Shown: piece by piece, positions 16,006-25,000 of the stretch
Position numbering within the stretch: the first letter of the stretch is position 1
Layout: every line of letters begins with the position of its first letter
Position numbers and translations under genes: made by a program
Origin: a virus
Length of the DNA: 64,000 nt
Virus record (IMG/VR): IMGVR_UViG_3300032516_000001
Span: 177,649-241,648 of that record
Direction: 5' to 3' (one strand)
Notes under the pieces: model-generated
Database searches by the model: none
Told to the model about the DNA's origin: nothing
The model's input: the letters and a program-made list of their open reading frames with translations, nothing else

Positions 16006-18123
16006 TCAGCCCCCAAAGTTGACGTGTATGGTATGTGCAATGGAAACGGGTACTCCAACCGCCTGCGTGATGTTGATGTTGGTAAGGGTAGACGAGACAG
16101 TGTGGATTCCGGCGTCAACCACCATAGGTAACGTCGCAATGGTCTGGCTCGTGTACGCCAGTACCCCGTTCCGGTAGTACGACACTATTCCGTGCGAGGT
16201 CACCGCGATCTTGAACACGTCGTCAACGGAGAACCCCTCAGTGATGACCGCCACATAGGCCCCGTTCTCAATGATATAAGCGGAGTCCTCGTACAGGTAG
16301 ACCCCGTACTGGTAGTTGACCTGTGTAAATTCCTGATCACCGTGGTACGTGTTCAGACCGCATACCTTGTACTTGCTGACACCGTTCTCCGAGGTCTTGA
16401 ACTCCACGTAACCGCCATTGGAAGAGATCGTCTGTTTCGAGGTAGCCCCACAAGCCCATGGCTCGTACCCACCGACCTTCGTCATCCCATGCGCGGTGGT
16501 CGCTACTCCGACGATGTTTCTCCAATGCGCATTTTCACCGCGGGTAAGGACCGAGTCTGTAACAACAACCGCATTGGCGTCGGAACCGCTTACCGTGATG
16601 GCTGAGAAGCCGCGCGTGTTGTCGTAAATTTGGAAGCAGACGATGAGGCGCCCGGTTGATGACGTCGTGCTGGTGTAGACCAGCCCGCCATCCTTGTAAT
16701 ACCGGACCGTCGTACCAACACGCGCGATCTTGAACACGCTGGAGTTGGCCACGTAGGCAGGCCAACTAGAACCCGGATCGTGATAGGTACCGTTCTCCTT
16801 TACCTCATACGCAGGGGTCACTGCATTGGAACAGCAGATGGAGTAATTGAGGTAGTCGGCGGCCAACCCCTCGCCATCCGCGAGCCCAACGTTGCCAGCC
16901 ATCTCGAACAGGCTGGCCTTAAACTCCACATACCCATCACCATTGATGACGCCCAGCACGTAACCGCCAACGTAAACGCCATTGTTGGCCAGGTTCCTGG
17001 TGATGCTGGTTGCTGTAGTTGTGCAGTTAGCAACGTCATACCAGAACGTGTTAGTGTCAGCAACGTCTACCGTCTTAGTGATGGCAACATCAGAGACCGT
17101 CGAAGCTGTACTATAGCCCGAGTACGTGACCTTTAGAGGTGCGGCAACATATGCTTTAACGAGGCTGGTATACTTGACAACATTATCTATTGAGTAGGTA
17201 ACGACACCTCGTCTGACCTGAATACGAAACAGTGAGGCATTAGTGACTACTCCGTAGTCAGGTGTAGAGGAGAAGGGGTACTCATAGAGAAACGCTTTGG
17301 GGGTACCATCAAGAATGGAGTACCAGTTAAAATAACCACCGAACACATACGTCTCATACACTGCGGAGGAATACCCAAGACCAACCATTGCATTGTAGCC
17401 GACCCAAGCATCAAACGTAAATTCGACGAAGCCGTCTGCTTCGATGGTGCTTCGCGACCGCGCCATCGTACCTTCCCAGCCAGCACCAGGCAGTGTACGA
17501 AGCAATGATCTTTGGTCGGCATACAACCTGGCACCGTGGATATCCTCCCATATCTGAGTAGACAGCGCTACATCTATGCTTTCTGCTGCGATAAGACCAG
17601 GCGTGTTGTAAAGAGCGATGTTATTAAACCAACCAGTGTTCGTATAGAAGTCCATAATAATGTTCAGAGGACGGACGAGTGCGTCATGAACGCTTGTATA
17701 GATCAATGCGCCATCTTTGTAGTAACGGACTAGATTGCCATCTATCGCTATCTTCCAAACAGTGGAGGTCGTATAACTGGAATCAATGATGCTGTATCCG
17801 GTCTTGCCACCCCCCCACTCCCAGGCGTAGACGTTGCCGCTACCATTAAAATACAGACCGAAGTTTACGTTGTACGGAGTACCAGTGGTCCAAGTCGAGT
17901 TATACAACCCGCAGACCATCTGCTTACCAGTCATCGCTGTGAAGGTCAGATAGCCATTGTTATCGATATGTCCAGTAGATGAGCAACCGGCATCCCACGC
18001 GCCACCACCGCTATTTCTTGCTACGTAGGTCTGGGAATCGATGTTGACGTTGGCATTGTATCCCCAGTTAGGTGTTTGCTGAACCGGGGTAGAGCTGGTA
18101 GGGTCGTTAACTGAAACGTTCAT
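16006..18123 (-). CDS. Large fibre protein with four concanavalin/LamG-like domains
   Basis: 705 residues from the ATG at 18123, which has GGAG 8 bp upstream; the longer frame to 18174 is disfavoured. Four repeats of ~165 residues each run from NGYLTFT/DGYVEF through a GL(Y/G) segment to an 'xVxRYYKDGxLIYTS' motif. The four versions are LVRYYKDGALIYTS, VVTYSIDNVVKYTS, TVRYYKDGGLVYTS and IVSYYRNGVLAYTS. This beta-sandwich type occurs in bacterial surface adhesins and is often carbohydrate-binding (family knowledge). A single copy is present in 12705-13946. The gene overlaps its upstream neighbour by 17 bp. Probably a multivalent adhesin or receptor-binding fibre. Confidence 0.75.
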   Translation of the reverse strand: MNVSVNDPTSSTPVQQTPNWGYNANVNIDSQTYVARNSGGGAWDAGCSSTGHIDNNGYLTFTAMTGKQMVCGLYNSTWTTGTPYNVNFGLYFNGSGNVYAWEWGGGKTGYSIIDSSYTTSTVWKIAIDGNLVRYYKDGALIYTSVHDALVRPLNIIMDFYTNTGWFNNIALYNTPGLIAAESIDVALSTQIWEDIHGARLYADQRSLLRTLPGAGWEGTMARSRSTIEADGFVEFTFDAWVGYNAMVGLGYSSAVYETYVFGGYFNWYSILDGTPKAFLYEYPFSSTPDYGVVTNASLFRIQVRRGVVTYSIDNVVKYTSLVKAYVAAPLKVTYSGYSTASTVSDVAITKTVDVADTNTFWYDVANCTTTATSITRNLANNGVYVGGYVLGVINGDGYVEFKASLFEMAGNVGLADGEGLAADYLNYSICCSNAVTPAYEVKENGTYHDPGSSWPAYVANSSVFKIARVGTTVRYYKDGGLVYTSTTSSTGRLIVCFQIYDNTRGFSAITVSGSDANAVVVTDSVLTRGENAHWRNIVGVATTAHGMTKVGGYEPWACGATSKQTISSNGGYVEFKTSENGVSKYKVCGLNTYHGDQEFTQVNYQYGVYLYEDSAYIIENGAYVAVITEGFSVDDVFKIAVTSHGIVSYYRNGVLAYTSQTIATLPMVVDAGIHTVSSTLTNINITQAVGVPVSIAHTIHVNFGG

Positions 18124-18655
18124 AGGTGAGACTCCATGGGCCGGACGTGACATCATCAGCTTCATTAACTTCAAGCGTCATCTGCTGGTTGTCATAAGTG
18201 GAGTTGTTATAGACGGCTACCAACACCTCCCACATATCTGTGGCAGCACCAGCAGACCAACTTACACTTCCTGTTGACGCAACCTTGATACCGGTCCCTG
18301 TAAAGTTGGTCTGCGAATCTGTTTTTGTTTCCAAGTCTGCACTTGTTGAAACCCTGGCAAAATGACCGGCGGCATCATCTATGGTTTTAACTCCGTAGCG
18401 GATATCTGAACCAGCTGCGATACAGTCTAATTGAGCAGTATACGTACCAGTTGCCCACGCCGCATCCCCTACACCACCAGTTGGCCCTGTAAAGCAAAAC
18501 CCCAGTACCGAATCGCCTGGCCCTGGGTAATAGTTAATAAGGCCAGTGACTAAATTGCCCGCAGCACTTGTAGTTGTTAAGACGGCAGTGTTGCCACTTC
18601 TTGCGCTATGAACAGATGTTCCCGCGGCAGTGTTTGACAGGTAAAGATTACCCAT
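18107..18655 (-). CDS. Fibre-module protein with shared N-terminal domain
   Basis: 182 residues. Its start (MGNLYLSNTAAGTSVHS) aligns with the N-terminal domain of the protein at 10764-12701 (MAKTLYLKNAAASGSTF), followed by a beta-rich region. No repeats follow, so it may be a free-standing version of that attachment domain. It overlaps the start of the four-domain lectin-like protein by 17 bp, consistent with coupled expression. No catalytic motif. Confidence 0.65.
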   Translation of the reverse strand: MGNLYLSNTAAGTSVHSARSGNTAVLTTTSAAGNLVTGLINYYPGPGDSVLGFCFTGPTGGVGDAAWATGTYTAQLDCIAAGSDIRYGVKTIDDAAGHFARVSTSADLETKTDSQTNFTGTGIKVASTGSVSWSAGAATDMWEVLVAVYNNSTYDNQQMTLEVNEADDVTSGPWSLTYERFS

Positions 18656-18657
18656 GA

Positions 18658-19233
18658 CTAGCTTCTCACTTTGCCATCACGCAGACGGTCAACCGAAATG
18701 CCTTCAGTCCACTCGCGCCAACCGTGCAGAGTTTGGGCATCATGGTACTGCTTGTCCACTTCATCCTGTGTTCTGGTATACCCATTACCGCACGGAATGT
18801 GCCCGTGTCTCACCTTGTTATCATTGGGCTCTTTCCATTTCACCCGCTCATGCACAGTTGTGTTCTCGGTGTCCAGATACATAGCGTGATGCCTTGAACC
18901 AGCATCGGCATAGACCACACGACTCTGGCGCGTGTTGTATTTCCCGCCCACTTTGGGATCTGGGGCTAGGGGCAAGAACTGCCAAGTCACGGGGTCAATC
19001 TCAGGATCATCGTGCCAAGTAGTGATCCGACACCCTCGTCCAGCAATGGGCTCTACATGGCAGTGGTCAAATCCACTGAATTCAACACCTTGGATGTTCA
19101 CTGCCGCGATGAGTCCCGGACTGTCATCGATGGCAGACCCGTGATCCTTCTTGGCAAGCTTGTGCCAATCTTCACTGTCGACTTCTACCCAGTCCTCGGG
19201 GTTACTCTTGGCCCATTGCACTAGAATCTTCAT
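18658..19233 (-). CDS. Hypothetical phage protein
   Basis: 191 residues, ATG with AGGAG Shine-Dalgarno, ending 2 bp before the next ATG. Starts MKILVQWAKSNPEDWVEVD and is rich in Trp, His and Asp. The N-terminal MKILVQWAx(N)PxDW pattern resembles small proteins found near fibre genes in other large phages, but I do not recognise a named family. No signal peptide or membrane segment. Unknown function within the fibre operon. Confidence 0.62.
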   Translation of the reverse strand: MKILVQWAKSNPEDWVEVDSEDWHKLAKKDHGSAIDDSPGLIAAVNIQGVEFSGFDHCHVEPIAGRGCRITTWHDDPEIDPVTWQFLPLAPDPKVGGKYNTRQSRVVYADAGSRHHAMYLDTENTTVHERVKWKEPNDNKVRHGHIPCGNGYTRTQDEVDKQYHDAQTLHGWREWTEGISVDRLRDGKVRS

Positions 19234-19329
19234 GGTCCGCTCCTATACCCCAGATACATATAATCCGACACCCTCTGGGAGAGACCCGATGATGCCGGAC
19301 TTACGCCGTCCGGAGAAGACCGACCGGAC

Positions 19330-19647
19330 TCAGTTGAGCTTTGGAGGCTCGATGACGAAACGGCAGTCTCCTCGCGAACAGATGCGTGCACCATTGTGGT
19401 GCTCCTTCGTCTCCTTCCCGCATATGGGACATGGGTGACGAGCATTAATCATAATTTCTGGAGTCATTGCTGCTTGCTCGACACGCTTACGACATGTCCC
19501 ATTGGAACAAATGCGCCAGCCAAGTTGCTGATCCTCCTTCATAGCCGAACCACACCCAGGACATTTGTAGACTTTAATGCCGGGGTTGCTAGTTGAAACA
19601 ACTAGCACATGATCCGAAGAATCAATCGTATCTTTCAGAAAAGCCAT
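19330..19647 (-). CDS. Double zinc-ribbon protein
   Basis: 105 residues with two Cys4-type ribbons: CPGCGSAM...CSNGTC (about residues 34-54) and CPICGKETKEH...CSRGDC (about 73-96). ATG preceded by GGAGACTACCA. Probably a small metal-binding structural or regulatory protein; no fused catalytic domain. The 96 bp between it and the next gene (19234-19329) contain no convincing coding sequence. Confidence 0.68.
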   Translation of the reverse strand: MAFLKDTIDSSDHVLVVSTSNPGIKVYKCPGCGSAMKEDQQLGWRICSNGTCRKRVEQAAMTPEIMINARHPCPICGKETKEHHNGARICSRGDCRFVIEPPKLN

Positions 19648-19673
19648 TGGTAGTCTCCTATTTAGTCTTCGGG

Positions 19674-20183
19674 TTACGTAATACGAATACGGTAAGAAAT
19701 CTTCAGCTTATCTGCCTTCGTCTTCGCGACGGCGGTGTATACACATCGCATCATTGCTGTGCCACCGGGGCTGGTATGCTGACAAAGTAATACCACCTCC
19801 TTGGCTGCGGCAAATGACAGGATACCACCTGTAGTGGTACCAGCTCCGGATGGGTAGCTATTGATATACAAAAATGTCTGGCCCGTCGACATGGTTTTAC
19901 TATCAACCGTGTTTAGAGAGCCGCCTATAGGTGTCTGTACGTTGACGTTAGCCCCAGTTGCCGCTGCACTACCAGAACCAATACGCATCTGATCGAACAC
20001 TGTAGATTTGTGTCCAGATACTAGTTCCCAGATGTGCTTTTTACCGCAAGTTACCACAAGATTGTGTGATACTACACGCTTAGTACGTACAGGGCCATGC
20101 TTACCATCCCGCCAAACCTCAACTTCCACATAACCCCCAGCTCCAACATTATCAACTCTGTTTCGATTCTGCCGATTTTCCAT
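19674..20183 (-). CDS. Virion-type hypothetical protein
   Basis: 169 residues from the ATG at 20183, which has a GGAGAAGG Shine-Dalgarno; the open frame reaches 20303 but that start lies deep inside the upstream gene. The gene overlaps the preceding methyltransferase-glycosyltransferase gene by about 30 bp. Sequence GYVEVEVWRDGKHGPVRTKRV, a central Gly/Ser-rich stretch and repeated beta-strand patterns fit a small tail or neck protein. Unrecognised family. Confidence 0.62.
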   Translation of the reverse strand: MENRQNRNRVDNVGAGGYVEVEVWRDGKHGPVRTKRVVSHNLVVTCGKKHIWELVSGHKSTVFDQMRIGSGSAAATGANVNVQTPIGGSLNTVDSKTMSTGQTFLYINSYPSGAGTTTGGILSFAAAKEVVLLCQHTSPGGTAMMRCVYTAVAKTKADKLKISYRIRIT

Positions 20184-22029
20184 TTGCCTTCTCCAATCGT
20201 TCAATGTTACCACGAATCTCCGACAGTATTTTTTCAGATGCCCCTGCTGGAAGTAATTCCTCAACTCGTCTGGCCCAGTATAATGCCTTATCATATTCAC
20301 CAAGTTCAGTATAACATTCAGCCAGTTTCATCGCCGGTAAATAAGTATATGAGTCAAGATCAATCCACCACAGTGTAAACGGCATGTTACCAATTCGAGT
20401 TGATGCATACAAAAAAAACTGAATAGCTTGTTCCCAATTCTTCTCCTCTATAGCAATATCTCCAAGCCACATCCAGTGCTCAATACGGGTCCAATCTTCT
20501 TGCGAGCCTCCATACAACGTGACTTTTGCCTCTTCAAGACGTCCAAGTTTGGCATATTCTTTAGCAAGCAATAGACGCGTGTGATAGCGCATAATACCAT
20601 TATGATTCACAGCTAGAAATTCTAAAAAACGCTCAATGGCCTTCTCAGGATTAAAATCCCGCGTCTCCGAACCAAGATAGTGTAATGAGGTTTGATTTTC
20701 TTCAACGAGCCAATCACGTAATAACGTATATCGGTTCTGCTTAGCCCGCTGGTCTCTACGCTCCAATGCGCGCTTATGAACGCGTCTATGACTTGTTATG
20801 ACTTGAGGCATCTTTACACATAATTCATTGGTTGGCATGTCAAGAATATTGTGAGTGCTACGCTTAAACCGAAGGTCTGAGTGACGCCTGAAAAGCCATG
20901 GAAACGCCCATTGATCGCCTTGACCTTGACGTAATACATAACCAACTCTAGATGCTTTTGGCATTACTTTGTCTAGGTATAAAAGAGCATCTATACCAGC
21001 AGCCAAAGACTCATGAGCCTCTGTCATAAAGATCCAATCACCAACACAATGATCGATACACTGATTTCGAATATGAGCGAAATGGACACCACCGGATGGA
21101 ACACGATCATTAGACGGACCCTCAGGGTTCTCTAGATAGAACCACTTCTCAGCGTATTTTTCCACAATCTCGACAGTATTATCTTTAGTACGTGGATCGA
21201 TACCAACGACAATTTCATCAGCAATACCACGGAAACTAGCAAGCGTCTCACCAATATCAGCAGCTTCATCCCTAGCTGGAAACGTGACAGACAACTTATA
21301 TGGTTTATGAGCAACCTGACCAGCGATTCCAATCATGAATGGTCCTAAGACTTCGACCCGAGCATCTTCACCAAACGTTTCACGAAGTTCGTTCAGGAAC
21401 TCTAAAGCTGTCCACCTGATAGTGTGCTCAGACTCTTCTTCTGGTCCTAGACGATCATGAGGCACTGAGGCGATCAAACCTAGAGCCTGGCTATTAGCCA
21501 TCCTATAAATTCTTCTACGGGTACTCCAGGATAAATGCTCTAATACTTCGGTGCTAACCAATAAGTGCTCCTCAATCGACTTAAAGGCCTCATCTATATT
21601 AGACCACTGTTCCAAATGCACCTTCTTGGCTTCCAGGCCCCTATCTATAGCTGCCTTGATAGCTGTATCATTATGTTCCCATATGCAGACACTACATCCT
21701 TTTTGCTCTTTAAGACGTTGTCCAAGGATGCCAACACCGCCACCAAAGTCTACGACTTTCAAACCGGGCGGAACAAGTTCAAGAATCCGTTTATAAACTG
21801 GGTCCAGTTTTTTCTCACGCCATTCAGCCTGGATTTGATTTTTCCAACATTCATTCCAGTGATCTGGAGTATTGTTGGCAACATTTGCTGGAACCCACCT
21901 ACAATCTCCGAATGGTGGTTGTAATGTGTTGACTTCGCCAGCGGGGACAAACCCATGCGGAGTTTGCAAAATCTGCATGGTTGTATCTTCGTAGGAACGA
22001 CCGAACGATGTTGCGTCAAATTGTTTCAT
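20152..22029 (-). CDS. Methyltransferase–GT2–TPR fusion, coupled to the collagen gene
   Basis: 625 residues. Residues ~70-200 form a class I SAM methyltransferase (VVDFGGGVGILGQRL, then VSTEVLEHLSW). Residues ~245-430 form a GT2 glycosyltransferase (KLSVTFPARDEAADIGETL, DEIVVGIDPRTKDNTVEI). Residues ~440-610 are TPR-like repeats (LLAKEYAKLGRLEEAKVTL, WLGDIAIEEKNWEQAIQFF, LAECYTELGEYDKALYWA). The ATG lies only 6 bp after the stop of the giant collagen-like gene, the only sugar enzyme placed inside the fibre block. Its best supported role is glycosylation (and sugar methylation) of the collagen-like chain, with the TPR region as acceptor clamp. Domains are seen; the acceptor is inferred. Confidence 0.87.
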   Translation of the reverse strand: MKQFDATSFGRSYEDTTMQILQTPHGFVPAGEVNTLQPPFGDCRWVPANVANNTPDHWNECWKNQIQAEWREKKLDPVYKRILELVPPGLKVVDFGGGVGILGQRLKEQKGCSVCIWEHNDTAIKAAIDRGLEAKKVHLEQWSNIDEAFKSIEEHLLVSTEVLEHLSWSTRRRIYRMANSQALGLIASVPHDRLGPEEESEHTIRWTALEFLNELRETFGEDARVEVLGPFMIGIAGQVAHKPYKLSVTFPARDEAADIGETLASFRGIADEIVVGIDPRTKDNTVEIVEKYAEKWFYLENPEGPSNDRVPSGGVHFAHIRNQCIDHCVGDWIFMTEAHESLAAGIDALLYLDKVMPKASRVGYVLRQGQGDQWAFPWLFRRHSDLRFKRSTHNILDMPTNELCVKMPQVITSHRRVHKRALERRDQRAKQNRYTLLRDWLVEENQTSLHYLGSETRDFNPEKAIERFLEFLAVNHNGIMRYHTRLLLAKEYAKLGRLEEAKVTLYGGSQEDWTRIEHWMWLGDIAIEEKNWEQAIQFFLYASTRIGNMPFTLWWIDLDSYTYLPAMKLAECYTELGEYDKALYWARRVEELLPAGASEKILSEIRGNIERLEKANGKSAESKQS

Positions 22030-22035
22030 AATATC

Positions 22036-25000
22036 CTACGTTACCACTATTTCCGCATTGTCACATACGCAAGCATCGGTAGATGAAGCACCCTGTTTGA
22101 GTTGGACCTCATATGTTTTATTAGCATTTGGAAGATCGGACCCAGCGGCAAGAACAACAGTCGAAACTTCTGGCTGCAAAGACACACTTGCAGCCAATGG
22201 ATCCGTATTGACCACCACACTATCTGTTTGATTATATAAACGAAGCGTCGATGTGATACCTGCATTTGCTGTACGAAGTATGCAACGAAATGTAAATGTG
22301 GATCCTGAATACAACGAGGCATCAAATGTATTAACACCAATTATTTGATATCCAGTACTCCCATTTACGATCGTGGTGCCAGCAACAAACATGCATACTG
22401 AATCCCCAACGGCGCCCTGCGGACCAGTAGCACCAGTAACTCCAGGTGACCCCTGTGGACCAGTTGCACCGGTAATTCCGGGTGATCCTTGATTCCCTTG
22501 TGGCCCTGTGGCCCCCGTTACACCAGGAGATCCTTGGTCGCCCTGAGGGCCAGTGGCCCCGGTGACGCCGGGTGAACCTTGTGGCCCAGTCGCTCCGGTA
22601 ATTCCGGTAATTCCGGTAATTCCGGGTGAACCTTGATTCCCTTGCGGTCCAGTAACACCGGTAACTCCAGTAATTCCTGGTGATCCCTGGCCACCTTGCG
22701 GGCCAGTAGCGCCAGTAACTCCAGTTACACCCGGTGATCCTTGCGGTCCGGTCGCGCCAGTAACGCCCGTTATGCCCGGTGATCCTTGATCTCCTTGGGG
22801 TCCAGTTGCACCAGTAACTCCAGTGACCCCAGGAGACCCTTGATCACCTTGAGGGCCAGTCGCTCCTGTAACCCCAGTAACACCGGGACTTCCTTGTGGA
22901 CCAGTTGGTCCTGTTACACCAGTGACTCCAGGTGAACCCTGATCCCCTTGCGGTCCAGTGGCTCCTGTTACTCCAGGACTCCCTTGCGGACCAGTTGGTC
23001 CTGTGGCACCTGTAACCCCCGGAGACCCTTGTGGACCAGTTGCGCCAGTTACACCCGTTATACCGGGGCTTCCTTGAGGCCCGGTTGCGCCAGTTACACC
23101 CGTTATACCGGGGCTTCCTTGATCTCCTTGTGGTCCAGTAGCACCAGTTACTCCCTGTGGACCCGTTGGACCAGTAGCGCCTGTAGCTCCATCAGGACCA
23201 GTAGCACCAGTGACTCCGGGACTGCCTTGTGGCCCGGTGGGTCCTGTTGTACCAGTAATTCCAGGCGATCCTTGAGGGCCGGTTGGTCCTGTGGCACCTG
23301 TAACTCCGGGCGATCCTTGCGGTCCTGTAGGACCAGTCGCTCCAGTGACTCCGTCCGGTCCTGTTGCACCAGTGACTCCAGGAGATCCTTGCGGACCCGT
23401 GGGACCTGTCGCTCCGGTAGCTCCCTGTGGACCGGTAGCTCCTGTGACTCCAGGCGATCCTTGTGGTCCTGTAACTCCGGTAACTCCATCAGGACCTATG
23501 GGACCTGTAGCACCAGTTACTCCTTGCGGTCCAGTGGGACCAGTAGCCCCTGTAGCTCCATCTGGACCAGTAGCGCCCGTTACTCCCGGTGATCCTTGTG
23601 GTCCAGTCGGACCCGTCGCTCCTGTAACTCCGGGCGATCCCTGTGGACCAGTAGGACCTGTAACGCCTGTTACTCCAGTAGCTCCTCGCGGTCCAGTCGG
23701 ACCTGTGAATCCAGTGACACCAGGACTTCCTTGTGGTGCAGATACAGCCAATGTAGTTAGTATATGACTAGCATTAGCTGTTCCTTGATAATGCCAATGT
23801 GCTACACGTGCTGACGGACTCGCATTAAACGCTAATACGCGAACTAATATGCGATCAGTTGTACCAAGTGGGATATCACTAATAATTGTATGTTCGAGAT
23901 TATTGTAAACCGGTGACATGCTTGTAATATCAGATGTTGCCGCTGTTGTAAATAAAACAGTCTCGACACCAGCAACAGATTTAACGACTTGATACTTGTA
24001 TGTGCAAGTTCCGCCAGAGACGCTAAACCAAGAATGGAATTCCCATGTGCCAGCAGGGATACTTGAACCAGGAACTAATGCTAGTGTTGCATAAGTGTCT
24101 AACGCAACTCCTGCCGTATCATTACTTTCTACTATTACTGTTTCGTCAACAGGGGTCCCGCTAACTGGAACTCGAGTTAACTTCTCGTTATTTATTGATA
24201 ATGTAATCGATGGACCGGCACCTTGTTCTGTAAGTGCTACGAATGTAGCTAATGTCAGGTCTGACGCTGTGACTGCAGTGATGGGATAAGTTCCATCATT
24301 TAGTCCGCTAGTCGATCCAACGACTTTGACTTTCTGTCCAACTAAATAATTGTCAGCTGTAAAACTACCAGAATCACGATGAATGGTATCGGGATTTGTG
24401 TTAGCGAAAGAAATACCCGTCGAAGTTATCGTCGGAGTAATAATATCTGAAGTTATATTATCATACCAAAGTATCAACCCGGCGTTGACACCAACTGGTC
24501 CTTGAGCACCCGTTGGACCCGTCGCTCCAGTAGCCCCTTGTGGACCAGTTGCTCCAGTGACTCCAGTAGCCCCTTGCGGACCTGTAGCTCCTGTGACCCC
24601 AGTGACTCCGGGAGATCCTTGCGGACCAGTTGGTCCAGTAACGCCCGTAATTCCAGGACCCGTGGCGCCTGTGACTCCAGGCGATCCTTGCGGACCTGTA
24701 GCTCCGGTGACGCCTGTTACTCCCGGTGATCCTTGCGGTCCAGTCGGACCAGTAGCTCCCGTAGTTCCATCAGGTCCAGTTGCTCCTGTGACACCAGGTG
24801 ATCCTTGTGGACCAGTAGGACCTGTGGCTCCTGTAATACCAGGCGAACCCTGTGGTCCAGTAGCTCCTGTTACACCAGGTGATCCTTGCGGCCCAGTCGG
24901 TCCCGTTGCACCGGTCACTCCATCGGGACCAGTGGCTCCCGTAATCCCAGGTGATCCTTGCGGTCCAGTGGCGCCGGTAACCCCATCAGGCCCTGTAACT

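Noticed and set aside
19230-19445. 71-codon minus-strand frame overlapping the double zinc-ribbon gene
   Set aside because: It overlaps the well-supported ribbon gene in another frame and is Ser/Arg-biased.
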